Below, one piece after another: positions 10,491 to 21,661 of a stretch of 64,000 bases of DNA. Origin of the DNA: Panopea generosa (lineage: Eukaryota; Mollusca; Bivalvia; Adapedonta; Hiatellidae). The position numbers were made by a program, and so were the translations under genes. The notes beneath the pieces are model-generated. The model saw only the letters and a list, made by a program, of their open reading frames with translations, was not told where the DNA came from and made no database searches. The DNA lies in the NCBI GenBank assembly GCA_029582155.1, contig CM055909.1, forward strand, positions 48,610,412 to 48,674,411, written 5' to 3'. Position 1 is the first letter of the stretch. Each line of letters opens with the position of its first letter.

Positions 10491-11375
10491 ACATGCATGA
10501 GGTTTCCTAACAACAAAATTGTTTAAGCAGAGGCTTGCAGGTGATCGAAACATTCGTTACAATACATTCATGAGGTTTCCTAACAACAAAATTGTTTGAG
10601 AAGAGGCTTGCAGGAGATCGAAACATTCGTTACAACACATGCATGAGGTTTCCTAACAACAAAATTGTTTGAGAAGAGGCTTGCAGGTGATCAAAACATT
10701 TGTTACAATACATGATGAGGTTTCCTAACAACAAAATTGTTTGAGAAGAAGTTTGCAGGTGATCAAAACATTCGTTACAATACTTGCATGAGGTTTCCTA
10801 ACAACAAAATTGTTTGAGAAGAGGCTTGCAGACGATCGAAACATTTGTTACAACACATGCATGCAGGAGATTGAAACATTTGATGCAATACATGCATGAG
10901 GTTTCCTAGCAACAAAGTTATTCAAGAAGAGGCTGGCAGAGATCAAAACATTCGTTGCAATACATGCATCAGTTTTCCTAGCAACAAAATAGTTCCAGAA
11001 GAGGCTGCGCAGGAGATCAAAATTTTCGTTGCAATACATGCATCAGTTTTCCTAGCAACAAAATAGTTCCAGAAGAGGCTGCGCAGGAGATCGAAACATT
11101 CATTGCAATACTTGCATCAGTTTTCCTAGCAACAAAATAGTTCCAGAAGAGGCTGCGCAGGAGATCGAAACATTCGTTGCAATACGTGCATCAGTTTTCC
11201 TAGCAACAAAATAGTTCCAGTAGAGGCTGTGCAGGAGACCGAAACATTCGTTGCAATACGTGCATCAGTTTTCCTAGCAACAAAATAGATTCAGAAGAGG
11301 CTGCGCAGGAGATCGAAACATTCATTGCAATATGTGCATCAGTTTTTCTAGCAATATAATTGTTCTAGAAGACCA
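10491..11375 (+). repeat. 73-bp tandem repeat array (about 12 units)
   Basis: Units start around 10501, 10574, 10647, 10719 and 10792, so the period is 72-73 bp. Core words are GAGGTTTCCTAACAACAAAA, GAGGCTTGCAGGAGATCGAA and CATTCGTTACAATACATGCA. From about 10900 the units switch to a second subtype (CATCAGTTTTCCTAGCAACA, GAGGCTGCGCAGGAGATCGA), so two blocks of variants are fused. Apparent frames are incidental. Confidence 0.93.
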
Positions 11376-11642
11376 AGTTGCACAGGATTAAATGTAGTCT
11401 GGCAAGTTGGCACCATATAGCTGTCACCTCCCTATTTGTTACATATGCAAGTTCATAAACACATCTTTAAGCATTCTTAAACAATCTTAAGAGTTTAATT
11501 GCATATAACATCTTGAAAATGTTTATCAATAAACATCAACATGTGCAGATATGTATACAGGAATGCACAAACAATTGCATGTGGAAATGTTCAAACAAGT
11601 TTGAATAATTATTGGAAACCATTGCGGAGTTTATAAATGTTT

Positions 11643-11745
11643 TGGGGTTCCTCAACGGCTGAGTGGTCCATGGCGCCATCTTAAGATCATTAATCTCTCA
11701 CCATTGAGGTCATGGGTTTGTACCCAGCTCAGTCCATATACTTTA
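11643..11745 (+). repeat. SINE-2 head fragment
   Basis: CTCAACGGCTGAGTGGTCCA, TGGCGCCATCTTAAGATCAT, CTCTCACCATTGAGGTCATG and a degenerate B box then CAGTCCA: the tRNA-Leu/Ser-like head of SINE-2 without its 3' part. Confidence 0.6.
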
Positions 11746-11837
11746 AGTGCATTCAGTTTAAAAATAATTTTATATTTTAGACATCCAATGTGATTTTTCC
11801 TGACATACTGTTTTTAATAATAATCTTAAACCTAATT

Positions 11838-12150
11838 TTAATTGGGGTGGTAGTCTAATGGATAGAGTGTTGGTCGCTCATGCCAGAGGTTGTTGGTTTG
11901 ATCCTCAGCTTGACCCTATGCCTCTAATAAACAACACTCAGTACTGGTTCTATCCAGAAAGCTCATATAATGCTCTGAGGTTTCACCGCAATCAAGCTAA
12001 AATCAATTAGTATAAACTAATAATCGTCTTCTGTCACGGCTATGTGTGGTGTCTTTGAGCAAGACACATATACATAATACTGGTTCTACCCAGAAAGACT
12101 TTGTGCATGATTTGTATAAGTTGAAATAACACAATCAAAGTAAAATAAAA
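11838..12150 (+). repeat. SINE-4 copy or copies, plus orientation
   Basis: The head GGTGGTAGTCTAATGGATAG and TTGGTTTGATCCTCAGCTTG have A/B-box character. They are followed by 'cactcagtactggttctatcc'. A second body segment begins at about 12030 (TGTCACGGCTATGTGTGGTG, TTTGAGCAAGACACATATAC, GATTTGTATAAGTTG) and ends in AAAATAAAAAATG, suggesting two overlapping insertions. Confidence 0.65.
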
Positions 12151-12199
12151 AATGCATAACCTTTAATATGTTAAAAATGGTATTGAAACCTTGTTTAAG

Positions 12200-12400
12200 C
12201 AAGGGGGGGTGGGGAAGGCAGTGTATTGTGGATAGAGTGGTTGCTGCTCATGCCAGAGGCTGCAGGTTCGCTCCAATGCTTGACCCAATGTGCTTTCAAA
12301 AAGAACACTCAGTACTGGTCATACCCAGGAAACAGTTTCAAGAGCAATTTATATAGACATGCATGAGCGTACATCACATTGAAGATAAAAGATATAGTAA
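12200..12400 (+). repeat. SINE-4 related copy, degenerate
   Basis: GGATAGAGTGGTTGCTGCTC, ATGCCAGAGGCTGCAGGTTC, GACCCAATG and 'cactcagtactggtcatacc' parallel the head and body of the copy starting at 11838. Confidence 0.6.
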
Positions 12401-12457
12401 ACTAAACCCTGCTCCCTCTAAAACAATTTAAAAGAAAAATAATTTGCTTGAAGTTTA

Positions 12458-12681
12458 GGCCATAACAAATTAATTGCTAGATTATCATCCCTGTCCGCCT
12501 CCCCCCCCCCCCCCCCCAATTTTCATGCCGCCCCGACCCTTTTTATTTTATTGTAATTTTTTTAATAAACATCAAAAGTTTAAAAATAAAAAATAAAATC
12601 CCCCCCCCCCCCCCACCCCCCACACCTCCTCATTTTTAAGAAATATTTGGAAGACAATCTATCAATTTATTTATAATGGCC
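12458..12681. mobile_element. PIF/Harbinger-like MITE, family B, copy 2, with C-runs
   Basis: GGCCATAACAAATTAATTGC at the left and TATTTATAATGGCC at the right, flanked by a perfect TTA duplication (12455-12457 and 12682-12684). The arms contain long C homopolymers (about 12497-12518 and 12598-12614). Confidence 0.8.
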
Positions 12682-12923
12682 TTAGCATATTTATGCCATC
12701 CAGGACTAACAGACAAAAAAAAACAGTTATATCTTTATGAGTTTTAATGGAAGAATGATGCAACTGTGATTATAATAGACATTATGTAATGGTCTTTAAT
12801 AAGTTTTATTATCTGTTTGGTATTTAAGCAAACACTTAAAAATTACATACTATTTCTGTTGTCAATCACATGTTTTTGTTTCTACTTGCGGAGATGAGTG
12901 TGCTCGAATACTGGTTTACGCTT

Positions 12924-13028
12924 CAGGATCCCAGGAAACAGCGGTTAAGTTTAACTGATTGTCTGTTAGCCCTCAATGGCATAAAAATGATGCTAAATAT
13001 TCAATCACTCAATCCAATCAACCATTCA
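12924..13028 (+). repeat. SINE-3 3' fragment, plus orientation
   Basis: GATCCCAGGAAACAGCGGTT, TTTAACTGATTGTCTGTTAG, CCCTCAATGGCATAAAAATG and ATGCTAAATATTCAATCA form the complement of the SINE-3 tail found in the minus copies. Confidence 0.75.
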
Positions 13029-13319
13029 ATCATTGTTTTAAGGGCGAATCTTAGATTATTATGATACTAACCAGCTTCAATAACCACAGGTGCACTACAT
13101 AAGCTGTTGCTAAGAAAGTGACATCATCGTACAAAACTGAATCTACCTTAATGCCAGACCAATCATCATCATGCCATCTGCTGTTGTTACAAGAAAACAA
13201 CTCTTGTCTCACCTTGAAGTACTGCAACAAAAGTCACAGGTGAAACAAAACCCAATTCATGCCCACTCTTCAACAATTTTAACAAATTCTTTTTTCTTCT
13301 TCTTAGATGAATGATTGTC

Positions 13320-13568
13320 ATAACAAACAATCAGTTAACTTTACAACTGTTTCCAGAGATCCTGAAAGGTTAACCAGTACTGGAGCAAACCCCATCTCTG
13401 CAAGTAACTGATATCTTTCCCACCTGAATCAGCCGTGAGAGGTGAATGATAATGAGACACAATGTTGTATATATCAGTCATCACTGAAACTGTTGCCAGA
13501 TGGGGATTCAAACTCACGACCCCTGGATTGATAGCCAGATGTGTAATCGACTGAGCTAATCGGGCCTG
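13320..13568 (-). repeat. SINE-3 copy, minus orientation
   Basis: Ordered blocks: AATCAGTTAACTTTACAACT, CCTGAAAGGTTAACCAGTAC, CCCATCTCTGCAAGTAACTG, GAATGATAATGAGACACAAT, GATTCAAACTCACGACCCCT and GACTGAGCTAATCGGGCC. Read on the minus strand, the last block is a tRNA-like head (TTAGCTCAGTCG, then a GTTTGAATCCC B box). Confidence 0.85.
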
Positions 13569-13763
13569 GCTGAATGATTGGAAGAAGTACAGAACATTTT
13601 AATGTGGGAGCCGATTTATCTCCACTATATTCATAGGCAAGTATGTTGTGTTAATTAAAATGTTCCATCAAGCTATTTCAATTGTGCATGAAATGTAAAC
13701 ATGGCGTCACTTTAATATATTGTCTTTTATACTTGGAAACCCAATGTTTAATGGCATTTTGAA

Positions 13764-13961
13764 TCACTCATCATTGTAGATTAGTTCATAAGTAAGTTCT
13801 TTTACATGCATGGTAAATAAAGGCCCTACTTGCACATAAGTGTGATACATTACAAGTTTTAAGGACCCATTTAAAGTTTTTTTTATATTGTGTCTACCAT
13901 TATTGACAGCAGATTGTATATCCAAATCATAAAAAAGCTGCGCTGGTCCATGATGATCCAT
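13764..13961 (-). other. Possible orphan coding exon (65 codons), unrecognised
   Basis: An open minus-strand segment immediately follows a TTTTAG acceptor-like site (13966-13961 region) and reads MDHHGPAQLFYDLDIQSA... to TGA. Its composition looks more protein-like than neighbouring AT-rich frames, and the stretch NGSLKLVMYHTYVQVG has alternating beta-strand character. No convincing donor follows it and I do not recognise the family. It could be an exon of an unseen gene, a decayed transposon segment, or chance. Confidence 0.25.
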
Positions 13962-14049
13962 GCCTAAAATTATTTAATCAGGCTACTTGCACACTGACAG
14001 CTTTCAGGCGTCCCCTCCAAAGGAAGACATACTTTCAGATATGGCACAT

Positions 14050-14130
14050 ACTGTGGGAATGCATCTGGTTTGAACAGGAACCAAACGCCCACAGTCCTCT
14101 CGGTCTTAGAACAAGTATGCTAACCACAAG
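14050..14130 (-). repeat. SINE-5 head fragment, minus orientation
   Basis: The complement reads GTGATGGTCTTGTGGTTAGC, ATACTTGTTCTAAGACCGAG and then a B-box-like segment. This resembles the head of the element at 51.8 kb (TGGTGGCTAGCATACTTGCT). Confidence 0.45.
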
Positions 14131-15255
14131 ACCATCACAACTGCTTGGGCACATGCCTAAAAGTTGATTGTTCAAAATACTATATCATAAAAAAAATCAT
14201 CATTTGACCTAATGTTACAAAACTTTTTTTATTGAACATCAATTAGCGCATTTTTATTCCGATAATACATCAATTATCTTACCAGATCATGTTCATGACA
14301 CAGCTAGCACTGTAATCAAAGCACAACACACAGAAAGTGAAATAGAAATAAAAATGGCCCGTGCTGTTGTCATGCAAACAGCATGTGAGTTTATGTATGC
14401 GTTCTAGAAATCAAATATTTTTTATATTCAGTCAATAAATCAAAAACAGCTCTGCAGGGTATTGTTAGTTGGAGTGATTTAAAGGAAAAATCACTCAGCG
14501 GTACAAAACAATTATAGGAGATAATAGACACAAAATATATCAGGCAGATGGTATGGATTCCACTATAGATGTAATAATTGGATACCTAATTGGTTTTGGA
14601 TGATCAGTTTAATACGCAATGTTCTCGTTCATCATTTTGGTGTTCAATTTTCCTATTAAGACGCAGAATTATTTGTATTGTTATCTTCAAATCCAATTCT
14701 TAATTGTTTAAATCTCGACATTCCAATTTGTCCAATAATTGAATTGGACTGCAATAAATTTCTATAGAGGGTCTTTTAGGCATTATACCACCATTGGAAA
14801 CAGAAAATGCTTTTGCATTACGGCATTATGTTTCTTCTTCTCTAAAAATTCCTTTTTCACATTTCAATGTTATCACTTTTTTTGAATGTGACATTAATGA
14901 TATATTTAAACATTAAGCATTGTCAAGTTTGAATTGTGAATTTAGAAAAAAAATTGGTACTTGGAAATTTGGGTATGGATTAGTAATAATATAATGATTT
15001 CTAACATCTATTAGTAGTGTACACACTGAACAGAAAAATAATCTCTTATAATTGCTAAAGAACCCTAATTTTTCTCATCATATTTTGGTATTGCAGAGGC
15101 TGACAAACAATAAAATGTACGTTACGCTTTTTCATTGGGTCCTTCAGTGAATTTTGAGTCCTTCGATGATTGACAAGCATGCAGACTTTTTTTATTTATT
15201 ATAGAATAAAGAACAAAAAATCAATGGTGGTCTTACACCTTTAATGATCGTGAAT
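14131..15255. other. AT-rich non-coding stretch
   Basis: No open frame or element boundary recognised. Long T-rich and A-rich runs. Confidence 0.4.
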
Positions 15256-15261
15256 AAGATA

Positions 15262-15380
15262 AGTCCTGAATTCCAGGCTCAACAGGAAAACTTTCTCACA
15301 TAACATTTTTGAAGCAAGTGGGACTCAGAAGTGAGAGGGAAGTGATCTTTAGATGGCACTTTTGACCACAGAGGACCCCA
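15262..15380 (-). repeat. SINE-2 5' fragment, minus orientation
   Basis: AAAACTTTCTCACATAACAT, GTGGGACTCAGAAGTGAGAG, GAAGTGATCTTTAGATGGCA and GACCACAGAGGACCCC correspond to the head half of SINE-2 read backwards. Confidence 0.65.
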
Positions 15381-15692
15381 ATTGTTTCAGTTTCATCAAT
15401 GATGATCTCCACACTGGCATTAAAAGTTCAAAACTGTAACTGAATCTTATTTTAGCTACTTGACACTATCTCACAATAAAGATGCAATTTTCAAATTCCA
15501 ACTGTCGAGTTTTGAAAGTGAAACATGGAAATACTTTATTTATTTGATGTGGCATCTTTAAAAACTCATCTACTGTTTACAAGAATGCCAAATCTAAATA
15601 ATATGCTACTTAAAACTTCATGTCAGGATCTGTCAGCACCAGGTGGGGTGTTTCAAAGGTTCATCAATTATTTTTGTAAGTTTATACTGTTT

Positions 15693-15880
15693 GTTTTTTT
15701 TAATGGGGTTTAACCCATTTTCAACACATTTCATTGCATATCCAGTTTTATAGGTGGAGGCAGACCTCAGAATGAATCTAAGTAGAACGACCGTCCTTCC
15801 GTAAGTAACTGGCAAACTTTCTCACATACAAAGTTGGATTGAGTGGGTCTCGAACCTAGGACCCTAGTGTTTTTAATTGT
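15693..15880 (-). repeat. SINE-2 3' portion, minus orientation
   Basis: TTAATGGGGTTTAACCCATT, TTCAACACATTTCATTGCAT, GGAGGCAGACCTCAGAATGA and GTAACTGGCAAACTTTCTCA, then a degraded GTCTCGAACCTAGGACC. The outer part of the tRNA-like head is missing. Confidence 0.8.
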
Positions 15881-17684
15881 TGTCAGAATTGAGTGAGAAG
15901 GTTCTTTTTTTTAATTATATTTTGTACCATTTTATATCACCAGTATTTTATATCTATAGTCTTAAGTATGATTTCACCCCTCACCCCACCTCATGACCTC
16001 TGACAGGACCATCAATTGCCTATAATACCATCATACAGCTTAAAAAGATTTAGCTGTCAGCCAGCTTAGGAGAATCAGTGATTTTTTCTGCTTCCTTTTA
16101 AAGAGGTTGTGCTGTAATTATTGACATTTTAAGGCCCTTATTTGCTGATTTTTTAATGATTATATACAAAATTTTAATAACGACTAGGATTTTACTTCTG
16201 CTTGTAATAAGGGTAACTGAACTGTCAAAACAACCAAATATGAAACAATTTGCTCAGACAATTTGTGTTGATCTTTTCATTCCTGCACTAACCTAATCAT
16301 TTGCATTCTGTTAACATAATTTTCTGCAAAATATAAACTCCTGTGCACCTTGCTAAGGGATTGGGGCACAAATGTTAAAGTTGGAGCATTAATTAGGAGA
16401 AATAGGGTAGGAATCTTATGTATGATTATCAACCACTTGAATGCTGATATCAGATTGATGCTTTACTATTTTGGCATAAGCAAGCGTTATAATATCTACA
16501 GCCATCTTTCTTACTTAAGTATCCTGCATAGAAACTATATTAATTTGTTAATGCTCTTGGTTGCACAGTAAGCTTAAAGCTTCTATAAATCACTTTCAAA
16601 TCCACTTCCTGGGAAGAACCAATACTGTCATTCTTGAGAGACCATTGGTTAAACCTAGGATCGAACCCTCAATCTCTGGCAAAAGTAGCCAGTACTTTAT
16701 TCACTGCACTACTGCTATAGATTTTATTGTTTTATAAAACTTAAAGATGAAAAATGCCAGAAATGTCGATATAACAAGGAATTTATTGTATACTTGTGTT
16801 TACTGTATAATTATAATACCTTACAAGAAAAATAAAACATAAATACTATACGCCAAGTGAACAGGATTCTAGGAAACATTCTATTTATAAAACATTTTCA
16901 ATACAACAAGCAAATGATTCCAAAACAGAACAAAAGGAACTCTGCTCTAAGCAATTAATAAACAACAAACTAACAGTAGGCAGATTGCTTATAACCACCA
17001 AAACAAAATACAACTTTAGCATTAACTACCTGTAAATATAATGGAAACAGATAAAGTACCTGTCTGGCAATATAATTCTTGCAAACAAACATCCACAATA
17101 AAGAACCCCTGCTGTAATCAGGGTATTTTGATAGAATAGGACAACACAGCAGGTAGATGTGGTATTATTGTTGGAATTATTTCCTGGCACTTACAATATG
17201 GTATGTGTTAGATAGCTTGAACCTTCCTGGTACTGACCTAGTCAGGGGCAGTTTCACCTAACTTGAGAAAATAAGAAAACGAAACAGAAATTCTCTGTAG
17301 TAATTAATGGTTCAAGGGTAACATTTTTTGTTGGAGTGAAAATGGAAACATTAATTGATACAATCCTATAGTACTGACCTACATGCTATCAGTCTCAATC
17401 TTTTCAAGTAAGTTTGTTAGTTTGTTTCCATTTAGCGTTATTTTTATACCATCAAGTCTGCCTAACAAATGATCAGTTAACCTAACCAAAGAAATAGAAT
17501 CATTGATGGCTTTTCCAGTTTAGAGAGAAACCGAACTCTCACTCAGGAGGGATTTTTTCTATCCAAAACCATGTAAGATTCATAATTTTATATTTCAATA
17601 CTGCAGCTGTAAATATGTAGGCTAACAAAACCATGTGCACTACAATAATTATAGAAAATACCATTGAACTTTTTCTATCCACAG
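15881..17684. other. AT-rich non-coding stretch with one SINE-4 remnant
   Basis: Contains a decayed SINE-4-like segment at about 16597-16715 (CTGGGAAGAACCAATACTGT, then GGATCGAACCCTCAATC, a B-box complement). No coding region recognised in the rest. Confidence 0.45.
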
Positions 17685-18072
17685 AATATGCCAATAATAA
17701 ATCAGGCTGCGAGTGATTCTGTAACAACAGAGACTGGTTCTGCAAGTGATTCTGTAACAACAGAGACTGGTTCAGCAAGTGAATCTGTAACAACAGAAAC
17801 TGGTTCTACAAGATTCTGTAACAACAGAGACTGGTTCTGCAAGTGAATCTGTAACAACAGAAACTGGTTCTGCGAGTGATTCTGTAACAACAGAGACTGG
17901 TTCTGCAAGTAATTCTGTAACAACAGAGACTGGTTCTATGAGTGATTCTGTAACAACAGAGACTGGTTCTGTGAGTGATTCTGTAACAACAGAGACTGGT
18001 TCTGTGAGAGATTCTGTAACAACAGAAACTGGTTCTGCAAGTGATTCTCTAACAACAGAGATTGGTTCCATG
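17685..18072 (+). repeat. 33-bp (11-codon) tandem repeat between splice-like sites; possible decayed exon
   Basis: Eleven units with core GATTCTGTAACAACAGAGAC encode (S/A)SDSVTTETGS-type peptide repeats on the plus strand. Ten units keep 33-bp register (the last ends at the border); the third (near 17785-17815) is 31 bp, which throws the frame and leads to a stop about 10 codons later. A TTTTTCTATCCACAG acceptor-like sequence ends at 17684 and a GTGAGT donor-like site starts at 18073, exactly bracketing the array. It could be a Ser/Thr/Glu-rich exon broken in this allele or assembly, or a coding-like minisatellite. The minus strand is also open (..EPVSVVTESLA..). Confidence 0.6.
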
Positions 18073-19780
18073 GTGAGTTTTGTCCGTAAAAAATATAGTG
18101 CATGCTGGGACAACAGATGAATTATGCAGTCGTGAATTGCTTATTGTTCAGAAACACAATCCCTAATGGGGTAATTGCTGGCTAGAACAAACGCATGATC
18201 TCACTACCCAACCAACAGGCAATTGAACAAATTACAACATTGAGTGAGTGACTCGAAAAAGCTGAAAAATAATACCACCAATTTCATAATGTGGCCAAGT
18301 CAGTCCGAGAAACCTACTGTACCATCATCACTGTCTGAGCTAAGTTCTGAAACACTGAAGACTAATTTTATTGAACTATTGTTATTATGTGACCTTAGAT
18401 TTTTCATGAGAATAGACAGGTGAGGGTCAAGGTCATTACAGTTTTTGCTTTAAGGGAAAGGGTATTTGCAGAGAAAAATATTCAGGAAATTTCAGATTAA
18501 TTTAGGTTTTGAAAGAGTTTTGAGTACAAAGAAAAACAGTAAAACCTGCCAGTAATCTGGGGACTCTTAAAGTTTTGCTGTTGTTTTTTCTTCTTCTCAT
18601 TATTGCATAAAGAGAGCAAATTCTAATTAGAAAAACAGCATAAAATGTTTAATTGTCAATTATTTCAGCTGTAAATAATTCATGAGATGAAATTAGTTAA
18701 TTAATAAAAAAAAGTTTCAGCTTTAGGAACAAACGGTTTTTGTATCAAATTTGTTATGGTGACACAAGTTACAATTACAACTTTATAATTTAATTAAAAC
18801 ATTTCTAATTGAAAACAGGGAATTTCGGTGTATATTTAAAGCCATTTGGACTTCCAAGAAAATAAACCAAGGAATATGTGGCAAAAAGACTATTTTTGAA
18901 TGGAGACTGAATTGAGATTTGAATCAATTACCCCCAAACTATTTGATATGGTAATTGTATTACAAGGCAGCACCTGCTTACTGTCAAAAATTGTTCCAAG
19001 GCTTTCCTAGTTGAATTATTTGGCATGACATTGCAACATTTATAAGATGCATCAACAGAGATTAAACATCAGTTTTAGTTGCTGTTTATCTATCAAATTC
19101 ACACTTTAAATTGATCTTAAAATAACTGAAATATTTTGATCACTCCTTGTTTATTTCCTTCCAAGTCTGTTGATATTAGCATTAATTAAGTATCTGATAG
19201 CAATGTACGAATGACTGGAAATCAATCAACGCCAGACAATAAACAAACAAATCATGCAAAAAAAAACACACACAAAAACATGATATGTGACACAGGCAGT
19301 CTGCATTCTGTCTTGGTCAGATTCAAGCGCTAAATTGGAATTCATCTAAACATTCTGGCAAAGCATTAATCCTTCAACAGTTTTTGTGCTTAATAGAGAT
19401 GGAGACATGATACATAAATAAGATTGAAAGCATGAAGTGGTATCATGCCATTAAATCAAAGGAACATGGGCTGATCAAACAGTTTAACTATACTTAAAAT
19501 TTTCAAATGGCTTTTAAAGAAACACCAGAATACAAATATTTAGGATAAAAAATTATGTTAAATGCTTAATATTATTGTCATTCAATCCCTTTTCTTATGA
19601 AACTTTTTTTTTCTGCTCCTGCAATATGGAATTTGTGGTCTAAGAAGGTGAGGTGGTGTTGACAACTTTATCCAACCCTGTTCTAAATTTCACAACAATA
19701 AATGTATGGATCTATGTGGTCAGTCTTAGCTGTCGGATGCCCAGAAACATTATTGACCATATGTTTGTCCAAGTATATAC
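18073..19780. other. AT-rich non-coding stretch
   Basis: No domain or repeat family recognised. Open frames are short and compositionally ordinary. Confidence 0.4.
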
Positions 19781-19905
19781 TTTGTATGCAATGTTTACTT
19801 CGGCATCATCAGCTTGTCTAAGGAAAATGACAATTCTGGAACCAATATCGATTGCTGATTGGATTATAGACTCGTTTAAATGTAAGCCTGCATCAGGTCA
19901 ATTAG
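19781..19905 (+). repeat. Dispersed repeat shared with 60.85 kb
   Basis: AGCTTGTCTAAGGAAAATGA, ACCAATATCGATTGCTGATT and GGATTATAGACTC...TCAGGTCAATT recur at 60858-60960 (AGCTTGCCTAAGAAAAATGG, ACCAATATTGATCACTGATT). Same orientation, family unknown. Confidence 0.6.
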
Positions 19906-20208
19906 AATATGTCGTCTTTTTTATATATTTTTTGGATATGATGATAAATAATTGTACATTACGTTGGAGACCAATATTGTATAGTTTATAATGGAGTAAT
20001 TTGTTAATTGTTCAATAGATTATATCAATACTAGTTGCCAATTAGTAATTGTTACCCTGACAATTAACCTAATCATCTAGACTGTAAACAATTAGATCCT
20101 TACACTACTGTCTATACATATACACTCATTGATTCTTCTATTAATATTTCACTGGCCAATGTAAATATCCCTAACAGAATATAGATACAAGATGAATATT
20201 ATTAAATA

Positions 20209-20384
20209 GTCAAACCTGTGTAAGTGGTCATCTCTATTAAGCAGCCACTTGTCTTAAGCAGCCAGATTTGCTATTTCCCACTTTTGTTCTTTAAGAGCAA
20301 ATTAACCTGTATTAAACAACAACCTGTCTTAAAAGGCCAATTTTGCTCTTTCACTTGACTGGCTGCTTAAGACAGGTTTGACTG
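20209..20384. mobile_element. Mariner-like MITE, family A, copy 3
   Basis: TA-flanked (20207-20208 and 20385-20386). The left end GTCAAACCTGTGTAAGTGG has lost its terminal CA; the right end is TTAAGACAGGTTTGACTG. Confidence 0.8.
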
Positions 20385-20515
20385 TAACTGGTGATGCATC
20401 AATGGTATTATTTACAAAAAGTACAGACTGGACAACACTGTGAGAGGTTGCTACTAAATATGTACATCAAGACCACAGCTTGTTATAAAACTAACCTAAC
20501 CATTCTTTCTTGATT

Positions 20516-20816
20516 GAATTGATTGATTGAATATTTAGCATCATTTTTATGCCATCGAGGGCTAACATACAATCAGTTAACATAACCACTGTTTCCTGGG
20601 ATCCTGAAAGGTTAACCAGTACTCGAGCACACCCCATCTCAGCAAGTAACTTATAACTTTCCAACTTGAATCAGTGGCGAGAGACGAATGATAACGAGAT
20701 AAAATGTTGTATATCAATCATCACACAGACTGTTTCCGGGCAGGAATTCAAACTCATGACCCCTGGATTGATATGATAGTCAGATGCGTTACCCACTGAG
20801 CTAATCAGGCCCGTCA
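20516..20816 (-). repeat. SINE-3 copy, minus orientation
   Basis: TTGATTGATTGAATATTTAG, ATCATTTTTATGCCATCGAG, GGCTAACATACAATCAGTTA, CCTGGGATCCTGAAAGG, GATTGATATGATAGTCAGATG and CTGAGCTAATCAGGCCC. The minus-strand head retains tRNA-like A/B boxes. Confidence 0.88.
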
Positions 20817-20945
20817 CACTCATTCTTTGGATCCTCAAAAGTGAACTAGTAATCACACTCATCTGTGCAAGTAACTGATACATACCCCGAATGAATCAGC
20901 GATGAGAGAGGAATGACAATGAGACATTATGTCATATATCATAAG
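20817..20945 (-). repeat. SINE-3 partial copy abutting the previous one
   Basis: GGATCCTCAAAAGTGAACTA, CATCTGTGCAAGTAACTGAT, GAATCAGCGATGAGAGAGGA and ATGACAATGAGACATTATGT repeat the middle of SINE-3 directly after the head of the copy at 20.5 kb, giving a tandem or nested arrangement. Confidence 0.7.
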
Positions 20946-20975
20946 TAGAGAATGATGATTGTTGCTGCAAACTTA

Positions 20976-21145
20976 TTTTAATGATTTTCTACCAATATGA
21001 CACATTTGTCATTGATTTATTGTTATTTTGATGATTTTATACCAATATGACATGTATTGTTATTTTGATGATTTTATACCAATATGACACGTTTGTCATT
21101 GATTTATTGTTATTTTGATGATTATATACCAACTTAACATGTTTT
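20976..21145 (+). repeat. Short tandem repeat (about 3.5 units, variable length)
   Basis: TGATTTTATACCAATATGAC and TTGTCATTGATTTATTGTTA alternate, with one unit shortened. Confidence 0.8.
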
Positions 21146-21661
21146 TTTCTTTAAAAAATAATAAAGTTGCAATTCTGTGTAGAAAGTTTTAAAAATGGCA
21201 TATTTTGGGTTCAAATGGATGTGCCCCAACATAAAATGTGATGTGCCCAGGTTGCATCAATTAGGAATATGACTTATTTTAAAGTGAAATAATTGGCAAT
21301 AAAATATGTTTAAACTCTTCCCAACTGTTTTTTTTATAAATTCAATGTATAATACAGTCATGATGTCTAATGGTAATTCAAATGCCAATGTAAACAATAT
21401 TATAGTCCACTGGGAAAATGACCATTGCTTATTCATGATCTAGCTGCCAGCATCACCTCCTCTGTCAGTTGAACTAAAGGCATATATTTATTCAAATCAG
21501 ATTTCATTCATTATGTGGCTCAGACATAGGATACTGTTGGATTATGAAAGTCAGTCCTTGACAACAAGTTGACCTGTTTCAGATTAACAGGAGCTCAAAA
21601 ATGTCATCTTGAACCTTTTTGACACTTTTGATTATTACAGCAGATAGACATATTAAGTAGA

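Noticed and set aside
17772..18113. Minus-strand 113-codon frame with EPVSVVTESLA repeats
   Set aside because: Shadow of the 33-bp repeat. Plus-strand splice-like borders make the plus reading at least as likely, and neither is proven.
19653..19991. 112-codon plus frame
   Set aside because: Part of it is a dispersed repeat shared with 60.86 kb; no recognisable domain and low-complexity tail.
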